This document shows positions 45,985 through 54,580 of a DNA stretch of 64,000 nt, one piece after another. The first letter of the stretch is position 1, and each line of letters starts with the position of its first letter. The position numbers were made by a program, and so were the translations under genes. A model generated the notes under the pieces. That model did no database searches and was not told the origin of the DNA. It saw nothing but the letters and a program-made list of their open reading frames with translations. This stretch comes from G963665495 sp963677785. Lineage in GTDB: Bacteria > Desulfobacterota > Desulfovibrionia > Desulfovibrionales > Desulfovibrionaceae. The stretch is taken from assembly GCA_963677785.2 (NCBI GenBank), contig CAXXDH010000003.1:1736001-1800000 (forward strand). Direction: 5' to 3'.

Positions 45985-46329
45985 TTACCCGGCCTCGGAA
46001 GCCGTGAAATCCTCGCGTCTGGGCACAAAAAAATCCAGGATGGTCACGGGAACGTCCCCCAGCACCTTGACCCCGTGCTCCAGGCCCGGAGGAATCCGCA
46101 GAACATCGCCGGGCCCCACGCGCAGCGTTTCATCGCCAAGGATGAACTCGGCCGAGCCGCTGCGGATGGTGGACAGCTGCTCGTGCGGGTGGCTGTGCAG
46201 TCCGAGGGGCGCTCCCGGACTCAGCTCCACCAGAGCGGCCGTGCAGGTTTGCGCATGCAGCACCTTGCGTCTGACCTTGGGGTCGACCTGGATCCAATTC
46301 AGTGTGTCCCAATTTGCGACCTGATGCAT
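45985..46329 (-). CDS. Cupin-domain protein
   Basis: 114 residues, a single small beta-barrel. Cupin motif 1 is GLHSHPHEQLSTIRSG with two metal-type His and Glu, and motif 2 is PPGLEHGVKVLGD with a third His. A metal site is therefore plausible. Function (sugar, cysteine or regulatory binding) cannot be read from this. GGGGGAG precedes the ATG. Confidence 0.85.
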   Translation of the reverse strand: MHQVANWDTLNWIQVDPKVRRKVLHAQTCTAALVELSPGAPLGLHSHPHEQLSTIRSGSAEFILGDETLRVGPGDVLRIPPGLEHGVKVLGDVPVTILDFFVPRREDFTASEAG

Positions 46330-46398
46330 GGGGGCTCCCCCGCCGGTATGTTGTAGCGCGTCTTAGCTTTGAAAAGGCTCAGAAGCTCTTATGCATTT

Positions 46399-46427
46399 AT
46401 CCGAAACAATGGGAGATTGTTTCGGAT
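46399..46427. terminator. 12-bp hairpin after the Gfo/Idh gene
   Basis: ATCCGAAACAAT/ATTGTTTCGGAT with loop GGGAG. It lies just past the minus-strand stop at 46456. No T-run follows. Confidence 0.4.
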
Positions 46428-46455
46428 GTATGCCTTGTTTCAAGGCGAAGATGCG

Positions 46456-47487
46456 CTAGCGCGGCAAACCGGCTTGTTTGTAGATTTCCAGGATAAGCGC
46501 CAGGCTCCGGCGGCCCTGGCGTCCGTCCGAGGCCAGGGTTGCGTTGCCGCGCAGGGTCTCGATGAAATTGGCGATCAGCCGTACGTGTCCTTCGATGCCT
46601 ACGCCGGAAGGGGACGCGCCCGCACCGGCCTGAAAGGATTCCGCGCCCGTTTCGGGCGGCACGGTGGCCTTTTCCGGTTGGGCAAGGTCCCAGCGGCGAA
46701 TGCGCTCGCCTTCGATTTCTATGCCTCCCTGGGTGCCGTATACGGCTATGCGGTGGGGAAAGCCCGGCGCGGCGGCCGTGGTGGCCAGCAGGGAAACGCA
46801 GGCGTTGTCGGGAAAATGGAGCAGGGCGGTGATGCTGTCTTCGACTTCAATGGCATGATGTACGGTGCCGCCAAGGGCTTTGACCTCGCTGGGGTCGCCC
46901 ATGAACCAGAGCAGCAGATCCACTAGATGAATGCCCTGGTTGATCAGCGCGCCTCCGCCGTCCAGCGCCCAGGTGCCGCGCCAGAGTCCGCTTTGATAAT
47001 AAGCGGGGCTGCGAAAATAGGGCATCAGCAGATTGCCTGCCACCAGTTTTCCCAGGTCGCCCGCGGCAATGGCCTGGCGAACGCGTTGGAACAAAGGATC
47101 GGTACGGCGCTGAAAGGCCACGCCAAGCAGCAGGCCCGCCTTGTCGAAGGCCTCGATCATGGCGTCGCAGTCGGCCAGGTTCAGAGCCAGGGGCTTTTCC
47201 ACCAGCGCGTGTTTGCCCGCTGCGGCGGCGGCCAGCGCCTGCTGCGCGTGGCAGCCGCTGGGAGAACAGATGCAGATGACGTCGATGTCGTCGGATTCGA
47301 AAAGTGCGTCCACGGTCCGGCATTCCGTCTGAAACTGCCGGGCCGCTTTCGGCCGGGCGGGATCACGCGTACCCACTACACGAAGCTCCGCACCGTTCGG
47401 GGCGTTGGCCAGAATCGCCCGCCGGTGCAGTTCCGCGGCCAAACCCGTGCCGATGATGGCAAAGCCGATTCGATCATTCCTCCCCAT
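46456..47487 (-). CDS. Gfo/Idh/MocA-family oxidoreductase
   Basis: 343 residues. The N-terminal NAD(P) Rossmann motif reads IGFAIIGTGLAAELHRRAIL, with EKPLALNLADCD as the conserved Lys-Pro segment and LINQGIHLVDLLLWFMGDP in the substrate domain. It oxidises or reduces a sugar or cyclitol, identity unknown. ATG 47487 follows AAGGAG at ideal spacing. An earlier in-frame ATG at 47538 lacks such a site. Confidence 0.93.
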   Translation of the reverse strand: MGRNDRIGFAIIGTGLAAELHRRAILANAPNGAELRVVGTRDPARPKAARQFQTECRTVDALFESDDIDVICICSPSGCHAQQALAAAAAGKHALVEKPLALNLADCDAMIEAFDKAGLLLGVAFQRRTDPLFQRVRQAIAAGDLGKLVAGNLLMPYFRSPAYYQSGLWRGTWALDGGGALINQGIHLVDLLLWFMGDPSEVKALGGTVHHAIEVEDSITALLHFPDNACVSLLATTAAAPGFPHRIAVYGTQGGIEIEGERIRRWDLAQPEKATVPPETGAESFQAGAGASPSGVGIEGHVRLIANFIETLRGNATLASDGRQGRRSLALILEIYKQAGLPR

Positions 47488-47660
47488 GCGAAATGCTCCT
47501 TTTAGGGCCATTTTGCCGGATATTAGACTGTGAAGCACATTAGGGCAAGGGGGCTGTGCCTGAAATCAGAGAGACACACGGACCGGGAGAAAGGCGGGAG
47601 AGTTGCCGGAAGGCGATAGAGCGCTTGCCTTTCCCAAGCTTCAGTCCTACAACCCTCCCC

Positions 47661-48839
47661 ATGAATATACCTCAAGACAGAAAACGCATTTATATATTTC
47701 TGGTTGTCCTGAATCTCGCCACCGCCTTTGGTTTTCAGGGATGGCGTACGCTGTACAACAACTTTGCCGTGGAAGTAGGACATATCACCGGGTTCGACAT
47801 GGGGCTTTTACAATCGGTCCGTGAGATTCCCGGATTGCTGGTTTTGCTGGCGGTCTACGTGCTGCTGCTGGTTCGGGAACACCGCCTTGCAGCGCTTTCC
47901 GTCCTGCTGATGGGCGTGGGCTTTGGTTTGACCGGTTTTTTCCCGTCTCTTCCGGGGCTGTTGAGTACGACCCTGTTGTTTTCCATCGGGTTTCACTTTT
48001 TTGAAACCGTCAACCAGTCCTTGACCCTGCAGTTTTTCGACAAGGCGACCTCGCCTTTGGTGTTCGGCCGGCTCAAAGGCTTGCAGGCCGGAGCCAACCT
48101 GCTGGTGGGCGGATTGATTTTCTGCCTGGCCGGATTTTTCAACTACACTACGCTGTTTCTTCTGCTCGGGGTGGTGGTCTGCCTGGCCGGTTTGTGGGCT
48201 TTGACCACGAATCCGACGCCCAAAGAGAGCGTTCCCCAGAACAAGGGCATGATTTTTCGCAAACGCTACTGGCTGTTCTATACGCTGACCTTTTTTGCCG
48301 GGGCCAGGCGGCAGGTGTTCACGGCCTTTGCTCTGTTTCTGATGGTGGACCGTTTCGGATTTACCGTCCGTGAAATCACCATACTGTTCGTGGTCAACAA
48401 CATCATCAACTGGTATCTCAGCCCGCTGGTGGGTAAGGCCATTGCCAAATACGGCGAACGGCGGATGCTATCGCTCGAATACGCCGTGTTGATTCTGGTC
48501 TTCCTGTCCTACGCCTATACGGACAGCAAGGTCGTGGTGGTCGGGTTGTACATTCTGGACCATATGGTTTTCGGCTTCTCCATGGGCATCCGCACCTTTT
48601 TCCAGAAAATCTGCGATCCCGCGCATATTGCGCCGTCCATGGCCATGGGGTTCTCCATCAATCATATCTCCGCGGTGATCATTCCGCTGCTGGGCGGCTG
48701 GCTCTGGACATTAAACTACCGGATTCCGTTTATCGGCGGCGCGGTGCTTGCGGTTTGTTCCCTGGCCCTTTGCCAGATGATCCGGATTCCGAAAGAGGAC
48801 AAGGCAGAGACGGAGATCGCCAAAACGAGCGCGGCGTAA
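47661..48839 (+). CDS. Major facilitator superfamily transporter
   Basis: 392 residues with 12 hydrophobic segments and a central charged loop (NPTPKESVPQNKGMIFRKRYW) between two six-helix halves. Substrate unknown. The start ATG 47661 gives a typical N-terminus (MNIPQDRKRIYIFLVVLNLA). Upstream in-frame residues are hydrophilic and unlike a transporter. Confidence 0.88.
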   Translation: MNIPQDRKRIYIFLVVLNLATAFGFQGWRTLYNNFAVEVGHITGFDMGLLQSVREIPGLLVLLAVYVLLLVREHRLAALSVLLMGVGFGLTGFFPSLPGLLSTTLLFSIGFHFFETVNQSLTLQFFDKATSPLVFGRLKGLQAGANLLVGGLIFCLAGFFNYTTLFLLLGVVVCLAGLWALTTNPTPKESVPQNKGMIFRKRYWLFYTLTFFAGARRQVFTAFALFLMVDRFGFTVREITILFVVNNIINWYLSPLVGKAIAKYGERRMLSLEYAVLILVFLSYAYTDSKVVVVGLYILDHMVFGFSMGIRTFFQKICDPAHIAPSMAMGFSINHISAVIIPLLGGWLWTLNYRIPFIGGAVLAVCSLALCQMIRIPKEDKAETEIAKTSAA

Positions 48840-48903
48840 CCCGACACAAGGGCCACATCATCTTTCTCTTTTCCTGAGGGCCTATACGCGCTATCCTGTG
48901 CCC

Positions 48904-51294
48904 ATGACAAACGCACAACAGGATCAGATACAACGGCGCGGGTTTACGGTCGGCGGCCAGGTGCAGGGCGTGGGGTTTCGTCCGTTCGTCTATCGTCTTG
49001 CTAGCGAGCTGCATGTTACAGGCTACGTACGCAATACGCCCGAAGGCGTGCGGATCGAGGTGCAGGGCAGTGCGGCGTCCGTGGCCGCGTTCGGCCATGA
49101 TCTGCACGACAAGCTGCCGCCACTGGCGCGCATTGTTTCCTGCACCGAGGAAGACCTTGTCCCTCTCGCCGGAGACAAGGCGTTCGAGATCCTCGCGAGC
49201 ACGGCCGGAGAAGGGCACAATGTTCTGATCAGCCCGGATACCGCTACTTGTCCGGACTGCCTGGCGGATATCACCACGCCCGGCAACCGGCGCTATCTCT
49301 ATCCGTTCACCAATTGCACCAATTGCGGCCCGCGCTACACCATCACCCGGGCCATTCCCTACGACAGGCCGTATACCTCCATGGCCTGCTTTCCGCTCTG
49401 TCCGGAGTGCGGACGCGAGTATCACGATCCCCTGGACCGGCGGTTCCACGCCCAGCCCAATGCCTGCCCCGTATGCGGTCCGCATATCTGGCTGACGGAT
49501 CCGCAGGGGGAGAAACTCTGTCCGGACTCGGAGGCCGTAAAAGAGGCCGCCAAATTGCTATGCGCGGGCAAGGTCCTGGCCCTCAAGGGCCTGGGCGGGT
49601 TTCACCTGGCCTGTCTGGCCGGCGGCGGCGCGGGACGGCAGGCCGTTGCCGCGCTACGGCTTCGCAAACAGCGGCCCCACAAGCCTCTGGCCCTGATGGT
49701 CCCGGACCTGGAAACGGCGCGTACGCTGGGTGTGGTGGATACGGCATCCGCCGCGCTCCTGAGCGGAACGGAGCGCCCCATCGTGCTTTGCCGCAAACAA
49801 GCGGGCGCGGACACGAATCTGGAACAGGATCCGCGCGATCCGGGGCAAAAGCGAATCAGCCCGGAGGTTTCGCCGGACACGGACTACCTGGGGCTGATGC
49901 TGCCTTATACGCCTCTGCATTTCGTGCTGTTTCTGGCGCTGCGCGAATACCTGCCTGCGGACGCGCCCGCGGCTCTGGTGATGACCTCGGGCAACATGAG
50001 CCACGAACCCATCGCTCTGGGCAACCGCGAGGCCCTGGCGCGCCTGCGGGAGATTGCCGACGTTTTTCTGCTGCACAACCGGGACATTCTGATCCGGACC
50101 GACGACTCCGTTGTCCGGACCCTGCCCACAAACGAGACGCAGTTTTTCCGGCGCGCGCGCGGGTATACGCCGCGGCCGGTTTTTCTGACCGGCAAGGGGC
50201 CCTCGGTGCTCGGCCTGGGGCCGGAGCTCAAGAATACGCTCTGCCTGACCAAAGACGACCAGGCCTTTGTCAGCCAGCACATCGGAGATTTGAAAAACCT
50301 CGAGACTTATGGTTTTTTCCAGGAGATCGCCGCCCATTTGCAGTTGATCCTGGAAACGCGCCCCGTGGCCCTGGTCCGCGACCTGCACCCGGATTATCTG
50401 AGCACCCAATACGCGCTGGAACAAACGGAACTCCCGGTGCTGGCCTTGCAGCACCATTACGCGCACATTCACGCCGTGCTTGCCGAACACCGACACGACG
50501 GACCGGCCATCGGTCTGGCTCTGGACGGTACGGGCTACGGCGCGGACGGCACGCTTTGGGGAGGCGAATGTCTGTTTGTCGATACGGAGTCCCTGGAACA
50601 CCGCCGCCTGGCCCATTTTTCACCCCTGGCCCTGCCCGGAGGCGAGGCCGCCATTATCGAGCCCTGGCGGATAGCTCAAAGTTTTCTCTGGTCCGCGAAC
50701 ATCCGGGAACCCGGCCGGCGGCCCTGGCCCTGGCTTGAAGCCCGGTCCGCGGAAAGCGCTCTTTTGCCCCAGCTCCTGGAACGCAAGCTGAACTGTCCGC
50801 AAAGCACCAGCTGCGGACGCTTGTTCGACGCCGTGGCCGCCATGCTGGGTTGTACGCTGCGTATCAGCTATGAAGGCCAGGCCGCCATTCTGCTGGAGGA
50901 TCTGCAGGATCCAGGCGAAACCGGCGGCTATTCCTGTCCGCTGCTCACGGAATGCAGTCCGGCCGTACTGGATACGCGGCAGTTGTTTGCCCAGGTATAC
51001 GCGGATTGGGAACAAGGCGTTCCGGAAGCCCGTATCGCGCGGCGTTTTCACCTGGGGCTGATTCAGGGGCTGGCGGAACTGGCCGCATATTTTTCCCGGC
51101 GTACGGGAGTACGCCATGTGGCGCTTTCCGGTGGTGTGATGCAGAACAGGACCCTGACCCTGGAGCTGCCCGAGGCGTTGATCCGGCGCGGACTTGTCCC
51201 GTTGCTGCACAGGGAATTCCCCCCCAACGATGGGTGCATTTCTCTGGGGCAAGCAGCCTGGGCCCGAAAAAAACTTGCAATTGTAGGGGATTGA
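48904..51294 (+). CDS. hypF: Carbamoyltransferase HypF
   Basis: Makes the cyanide ligand of the [NiFe]-hydrogenase active site from carbamoyl phosphate, with HypE. 796 residues. The N-terminal acylphosphatase domain reads VGGQVQGVGFRPFVYRL. Two zinc fingers are CPDCLADI with CTNCGPRYTITR, and CPECGREY with CPVCGP. A YrdC-like domain follows, then a carbamoyltransferase domain with HHYAHIHAVLAEH. GTG 48898 would add two residues. No other hyp gene lies in the window. The carbamoyl phosphate comes from CarAB. Confidence 0.95.
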   Translation: MTNAQQDQIQRRGFTVGGQVQGVGFRPFVYRLASELHVTGYVRNTPEGVRIEVQGSAASVAAFGHDLHDKLPPLARIVSCTEEDLVPLAGDKAFEILASTAGEGHNVLISPDTATCPDCLADITTPGNRRYLYPFTNCTNCGPRYTITRAIPYDRPYTSMACFPLCPECGREYHDPLDRRFHAQPNACPVCGPHIWLTDPQGEKLCPDSEAVKEAAKLLCAGKVLALKGLGGFHLACLAGGGAGRQAVAALRLRKQRPHKPLALMVPDLETARTLGVVDTASAALLSGTERPIVLCRKQAGADTNLEQDPRDPGQKRISPEVSPDTDYLGLMLPYTPLHFVLFLALREYLPADAPAALVMTSGNMSHEPIALGNREALARLREIADVFLLHNRDILIRTDDSVVRTLPTNETQFFRRARGYTPRPVFLTGKGPSVLGLGPELKNTLCLTKDDQAFVSQHIGDLKNLETYGFFQEIAAHLQLILETRPVALVRDLHPDYLSTQYALEQTELPVLALQHHYAHIHAVLAEHRHDGPAIGLALDGTGYGADGTLWGGECLFVDTESLEHRRLAHFSPLALPGGEAAIIEPWRIAQSFLWSANIREPGRRPWPWLEARSAESALLPQLLERKLNCPQSTSCGRLFDAVAAMLGCTLRISYEGQAAILLEDLQDPGETGGYSCPLLTECSPAVLDTRQLFAQVYADWEQGVPEARIARRFHLGLIQGLAELAAYFSRRTGVRHVALSGGVMQNRTLTLELPEALIRRGLVPLLHREFPPNDGCISLGQAAWARKKLAIVGD

Positions 51295-51385
51295 CTACAA
51301 TTGGAAACCTACATTTTGGTAGCTTACTTTTTTTTCAAAACCCGATGGACGCGGTGGGTAAGTTCTGCTAATAGTCCAGGTCCAT

Positions 51386-52351
51386 ATGAATATTCTCATC
51401 GTTGACGACTCCGAAACTTCCAGGCTTCTGCTGCAGACCATTCTCAAGGCATCCGGCTATGAGGATTTGATTTGCGTCAATTCCGCCAATGCCGCGCTTG
51501 AGTATGTCCGTTCGCATGTGAACCAGTACAACGAGCCGGAGGTGGATCTGATTCTCATGGATCTGAACATGCCGGACATCAACGGACTGCAGGCCATAGA
51601 GCTGTTCAAGGCGGATCCGCTATTCAGCGACATTCCGATAATCATGGTCACGGTGAGCGATGATGAGGAGAATTTGCACAAGGCTTTTGAAGCCGGGGCC
51701 ATGGACTACATCAACAAGCCGGTCAGCCGCTTGGAGCTTCAGGCCCGGGTACGCTCCGTGCTGCGTTTGAAGCAGGAAATCGACAGCCGCAAGGTACGCG
51801 AGCGCGAGCTTGAGGCCTTGACCAAGCGGCTCAAACAGCTTTCCAACCAGGACGGCCTGACCGGAGTGCCCAACCGCCGCTACCTGGAAGGCGCTTTCTC
51901 CAGCGAATGGCGCCGGTCTCTGCGCGAGATGCGCTCGCTTGCATTTTTGATGATAGATATCGATTTTTTCAAGGCGTACAACGATACCTACGGTCACGTG
52001 GAGGGCGATAAGTGCCTGATTCTCGTGGCTAGAGCCATCCGGCAATGCCTGAGGCGTCCGGGGGATTGCATGGCCCGCTACGGCGGTGAGGAATTCGCGG
52101 TGCTGCTGCCGAATACGGACGTGGAGGGCGCTCTGAAGATCGCCTCGGACATCCATGCGCAGGTTTTGATGCTTGGATTGCACCACAGCAGCTCGACAGT
52201 GGCTTCCCAGGTGACGGTGAGCATTGGTGTGGATGCGCTGCGTCCCACTCCGGACCTGGCCCCGGCTACGCTTATCGAATCGGCGGATAGCGCCTTGTAC
52301 GCGGCTAAACGGGCGGGCCGAAACCGTATCGAATGCGCCCGGAAAGAGTAG
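51386..52351 (+). CDS. Response regulator with GGDEF diguanylate cyclase
   Basis: 321 residues. The N-terminal receiver (1-125) has the acidic pair (VDD), Asp59 in LILMDLNMPD, a Thr/Ser in MVTVSDD, and Lys in DYINKPV. The C-terminal GGDEF domain has the active motif GGEEF (233-237) and a product-inhibition RXXD (RPGD, 224-227) five residues upstream, so active, feedback-controlled c-di-GMP synthesis is expected. The cognate histidine kinase is not adjacent. Its TAG stop lies within a palindrome that also holds the stop of the convergent W-repeat gene. Confidence 0.95.
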   Translation: MNILIVDDSETSRLLLQTILKASGYEDLICVNSANAALEYVRSHVNQYNEPEVDLILMDLNMPDINGLQAIELFKADPLFSDIPIIMVTVSDDEENLHKAFEAGAMDYINKPVSRLELQARVRSVLRLKQEIDSRKVRERELEALTKRLKQLSNQDGLTGVPNRRYLEGAFSSEWRRSLREMRSLAFLMIDIDFFKAYNDTYGHVEGDKCLILVARAIRQCLRRPGDCMARYGGEEFAVLLPNTDVEGALKIASDIHAQVLMLGLHHSSSTVASQVTVSIGVDALRPTPDLAPATLIESADSALYAAKRAGRNRIECARKE

Positions 52352-52366
52352 CCCGGAGCCGGGCTA
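52349..52366. terminator. Palindrome holding both convergent stop codons
   Basis: TAGCCCGG-AG-CCGGGCTA. The left TAG ends the GGDEF gene and the right CTA is the TAG of the minus-strand repeat gene. It may work as a small two-way terminator, though there is no T-run. Confidence 0.5.
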
Positions 52367-53833
52367 TTCGAAGACCTCGCTCAAAATGTAGCCTTCGGCG
52401 TTCGTGTTGTCGGACACGAATCCCCAGCCTTCTTCGCGTTCGTCACTTTTCAGCTGCCACGAACTGTTCAGTTTCCACCAGACCAGTTTCCCGCTGTCCT
52501 GGTTCTGCCAGAACAGGATATTGTACGCATCCTGCTGCAGGACCTTGCAGAGTTGCCAGGCGCTGGAGACGGTGACCGTGTCCGAAACAAAGCCCCATCC
52601 TGATCCCTGGGTGGCGTCAGCAAGCTTGTTGTCGTCGTTCAACAGCCACCAGACGACTTTGCCGTTGCTCTGGTTTTGCCAGATGAGCACGGGAAGTTCA
52701 CTGTCCTCAACAGCCCCCACCAGGGTCCAGTCGGAGGCAACCCGGACGTCTTCAGATACGATTCCCCAGCCCGAGTCACGCGTATTGTCGAGAATCGATC
52801 CGGAATCATTGATTTTCCACCAGGCCACGGTTCCGTCGGTTTGGTTCTGCCAGAACAAGACGTGCTGGTCTTCTCTGTCCAGTACGGCCACGAGGCGCCA
52901 GTTGGCAGGCATACTTTTTTCCTCGTTGACGTATCCCCAGCCCTGACCTTGCTTTTCGCTCAGGAGGAGGCCGTCCGAGAGAATTTTCCACCAGACCACT
53001 TTGCCTGACGCGCGGTCATGCCAGATCAAGGCGTTGTCCACCAGCTTGCAGGTGCCTCCCAGTTCCCAGTCCGGCCCGAGTTCCCAATTTTCGGAAATCA
53101 CCCCCTGGCCGTTGCCGGAGCTGGCCACTTTATTGCTTTCTTTGTTTACCCGCCACCAGTGGACTTTTCCTCCCGACTCCTGGTCGTGCCAGAAGAGCAG
53201 GTGCGTATAGGTGAAATCCAGGGTTCCTACGATCCGCCAGCCGCCGGTATAACTCGTGTCGTCCGAAACCATCCCCCAGCCGGTGTCTTGCTTGGTGCTG
53301 ACCAGTTTGTTGTCGCTGTTGGTTTTCCACCAGAGCACGGCGCCGCTCGACGGATTGTGAATAATCAGCGAGCGCGTGTCTGTCTGTGCGGAGGTGGTGA
53401 CGCTTACCTGTTCGCCGTAATACGCAACCTCGCCAATGGCGGCGTAGGCGCGGATGTAATAGGTGGTCTCCGCCTCCAGCGGTCCGGCCACACTGGTAAA
53501 AGTATCAGTGTTTCCCTTAGTGATGGTCCGGCTGTCCTTGATGGTTGGTTCTTCAGTCGTGCTCCAGCAGATGCCGTAGGTCTCGACATCGTTTCCGCTG
53601 ATCGATCCGCCGGATGCCGCGCTGGAAGCCGTTGTGGAGCCAACAGCGTCTGTAGTGACCGCCACGCTGGTGCTGGAAATGCCGGAATACGACGGCGGTT
53701 GCAAATCAGCCGCATGGGACTTGCCGGTCGAAAAAAACACTGTCAGAGCCGTTGCACAGAGCAGGCAGAGCAGCACGGACAGGCAGGATATTTGGCGAGA
53801 ATGCAAAGGTTTTCCCCTCTTGATTACAGTCAT
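52364..53833 (-). CDS. Secreted tryptophan-rich repeat protein, six repeats
   Basis: 489 residues. A basic N-terminus and hydrophobic core ending KSHAAD give a signal peptide cut near residue 42. Residues 45-150 resemble a fibronectin-III-like domain of the kind that begins ATTYYIRAYA. From 156 to 487 there are six repeats of about 57 residues, each with LLFW, N or D, SGKVVWWK, an Asn/Asp-rich turn, GWGFVS and W. WW is conserved in all six. The W-I-V-G-T-L-D-F link between repeats mirrors FG-GAP/VCBS repeats, but the DXNXDG calcium loop is gone. Six blades could close a propeller. Its relative is at 29035-29703. Ligand unknown. Confidence 0.87.
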   Translation of the reverse strand: MTVIKRGKPLHSRQISCLSVLLCLLCATALTVFFSTGKSHAADLQPPSYSGISSTSVAVTTDAVGSTTASSAASGGSISGNDVETYGICWSTTEEPTIKDSRTITKGNTDTFTSVAGPLEAETTYYIRAYAAIGEVAYYGEQVSVTTSAQTDTRSLIIHNPSSGAVLWWKTNSDNKLVSTKQDTGWGMVSDDTSYTGGWRIVGTLDFTYTHLLFWHDQESGGKVHWWRVNKESNKVASSGNGQGVISENWELGPDWELGGTCKLVDNALIWHDRASGKVVWWKILSDGLLLSEKQGQGWGYVNEEKSMPANWRLVAVLDREDQHVLFWQNQTDGTVAWWKINDSGSILDNTRDSGWGIVSEDVRVASDWTLVGAVEDSELPVLIWQNQSNGKVVWWLLNDDNKLADATQGSGWGFVSDTVTVSSAWQLCKVLQQDAYNILFWQNQDSGKLVWWKLNSSWQLKSDEREEGWGFVSDNTNAEGYILSEVFE

Positions 53834-53953
53834 TGTTGGAGCATTGCCCGAAATAAAGGGCGCAACACTCTTATCGGCAGTTGCGCACGGGAGCTTAGAG
53901 CAGACAATAAAAGGAGGTTTTGTCAGCGCATGGATTACTTTCAGGTGGAAGGT

Positions 53954-54580
53954 TCAGGCGGACTTGCCCAGCAGGAAGATACCGTACGTGGCTCTGACAT
54001 TGGGCAGGAACTGTACGACGTGGCCTTCGGTTTCGTGGTAGTAGGTGTCTATGGGGACGTGTTTCTGGATGGAAAATCCTTTGTTCCTGCAGAAATTACG
54101 GAAGTCCTTGAGCGTGATGCAGCGGATGTTGGGCGAATCGTACCATTCGAAGGGCAGTTCGCGGGTCATGGGCGCGTGCCCGGTCAGGAGCAGTTGCGTA
54201 CGGATCCGCCAGTGGCCGAAGTTGGGAAAACTGACGATGCCGAATTTGCCCGTGCGCAGCATTTCGTGGATAAGCTGCTCCGGGTGGTAGACCTGCTGCA
54301 GGGTCTGGCTGAGCACCACGTAATCGAAGGTATTGTCCGGGTAATCCCTGAGTTCGTCGTTGATGTCCCCCTGCACCACGGAAAGTCCTTTGGCAATGCA
54401 TTGGGCCACGCGTTCCTCGTCCTGTTCGATGCCCATGGCGCGGACGTCTTTGATTTGCGTCAGATAATCCAGCAGATCGCCTTTGCCGCAGCCCAGGTCG
54501 ATGATCCGGGAACCCGGTTGGATCCAGGAGGCAATGACCTGGAGGTCGAAACGCATGGAGGCGATACTGTCTTTGTTCAC
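53954..54580 (-). CDS. metW: MetW-type methyltransferase-like protein
   Basis: 208 residues. The SAM motif is RIIDLGCGKGDLLDYL, with DYVVLSQTLQQVYHPE, FPNFGHWRIR and ELPFEWYDSPN, all typical of MetW. It overlaps metX by four bases, the usual metX-metW pairing in methionine synthesis, where MetW supports homoserine acylation. A small hairpin with arms GCGCAAC/GTTGCGC at about 53870-53900 follows. Confidence 0.95.
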   Translation of the reverse strand: MNKDSIASMRFDLQVIASWIQPGSRIIDLGCGKGDLLDYLTQIKDVRAMGIEQDEERVAQCIAKGLSVVQGDINDELRDYPDNTFDYVVLSQTLQQVYHPEQLIHEMLRTGKFGIVSFPNFGHWRIRTQLLLTGHAPMTRELPFEWYDSPNIRCITLKDFRNFCRNKGFSIQKHVPIDTYYHETEGHVVQFLPNVRATYGIFLLGKSA

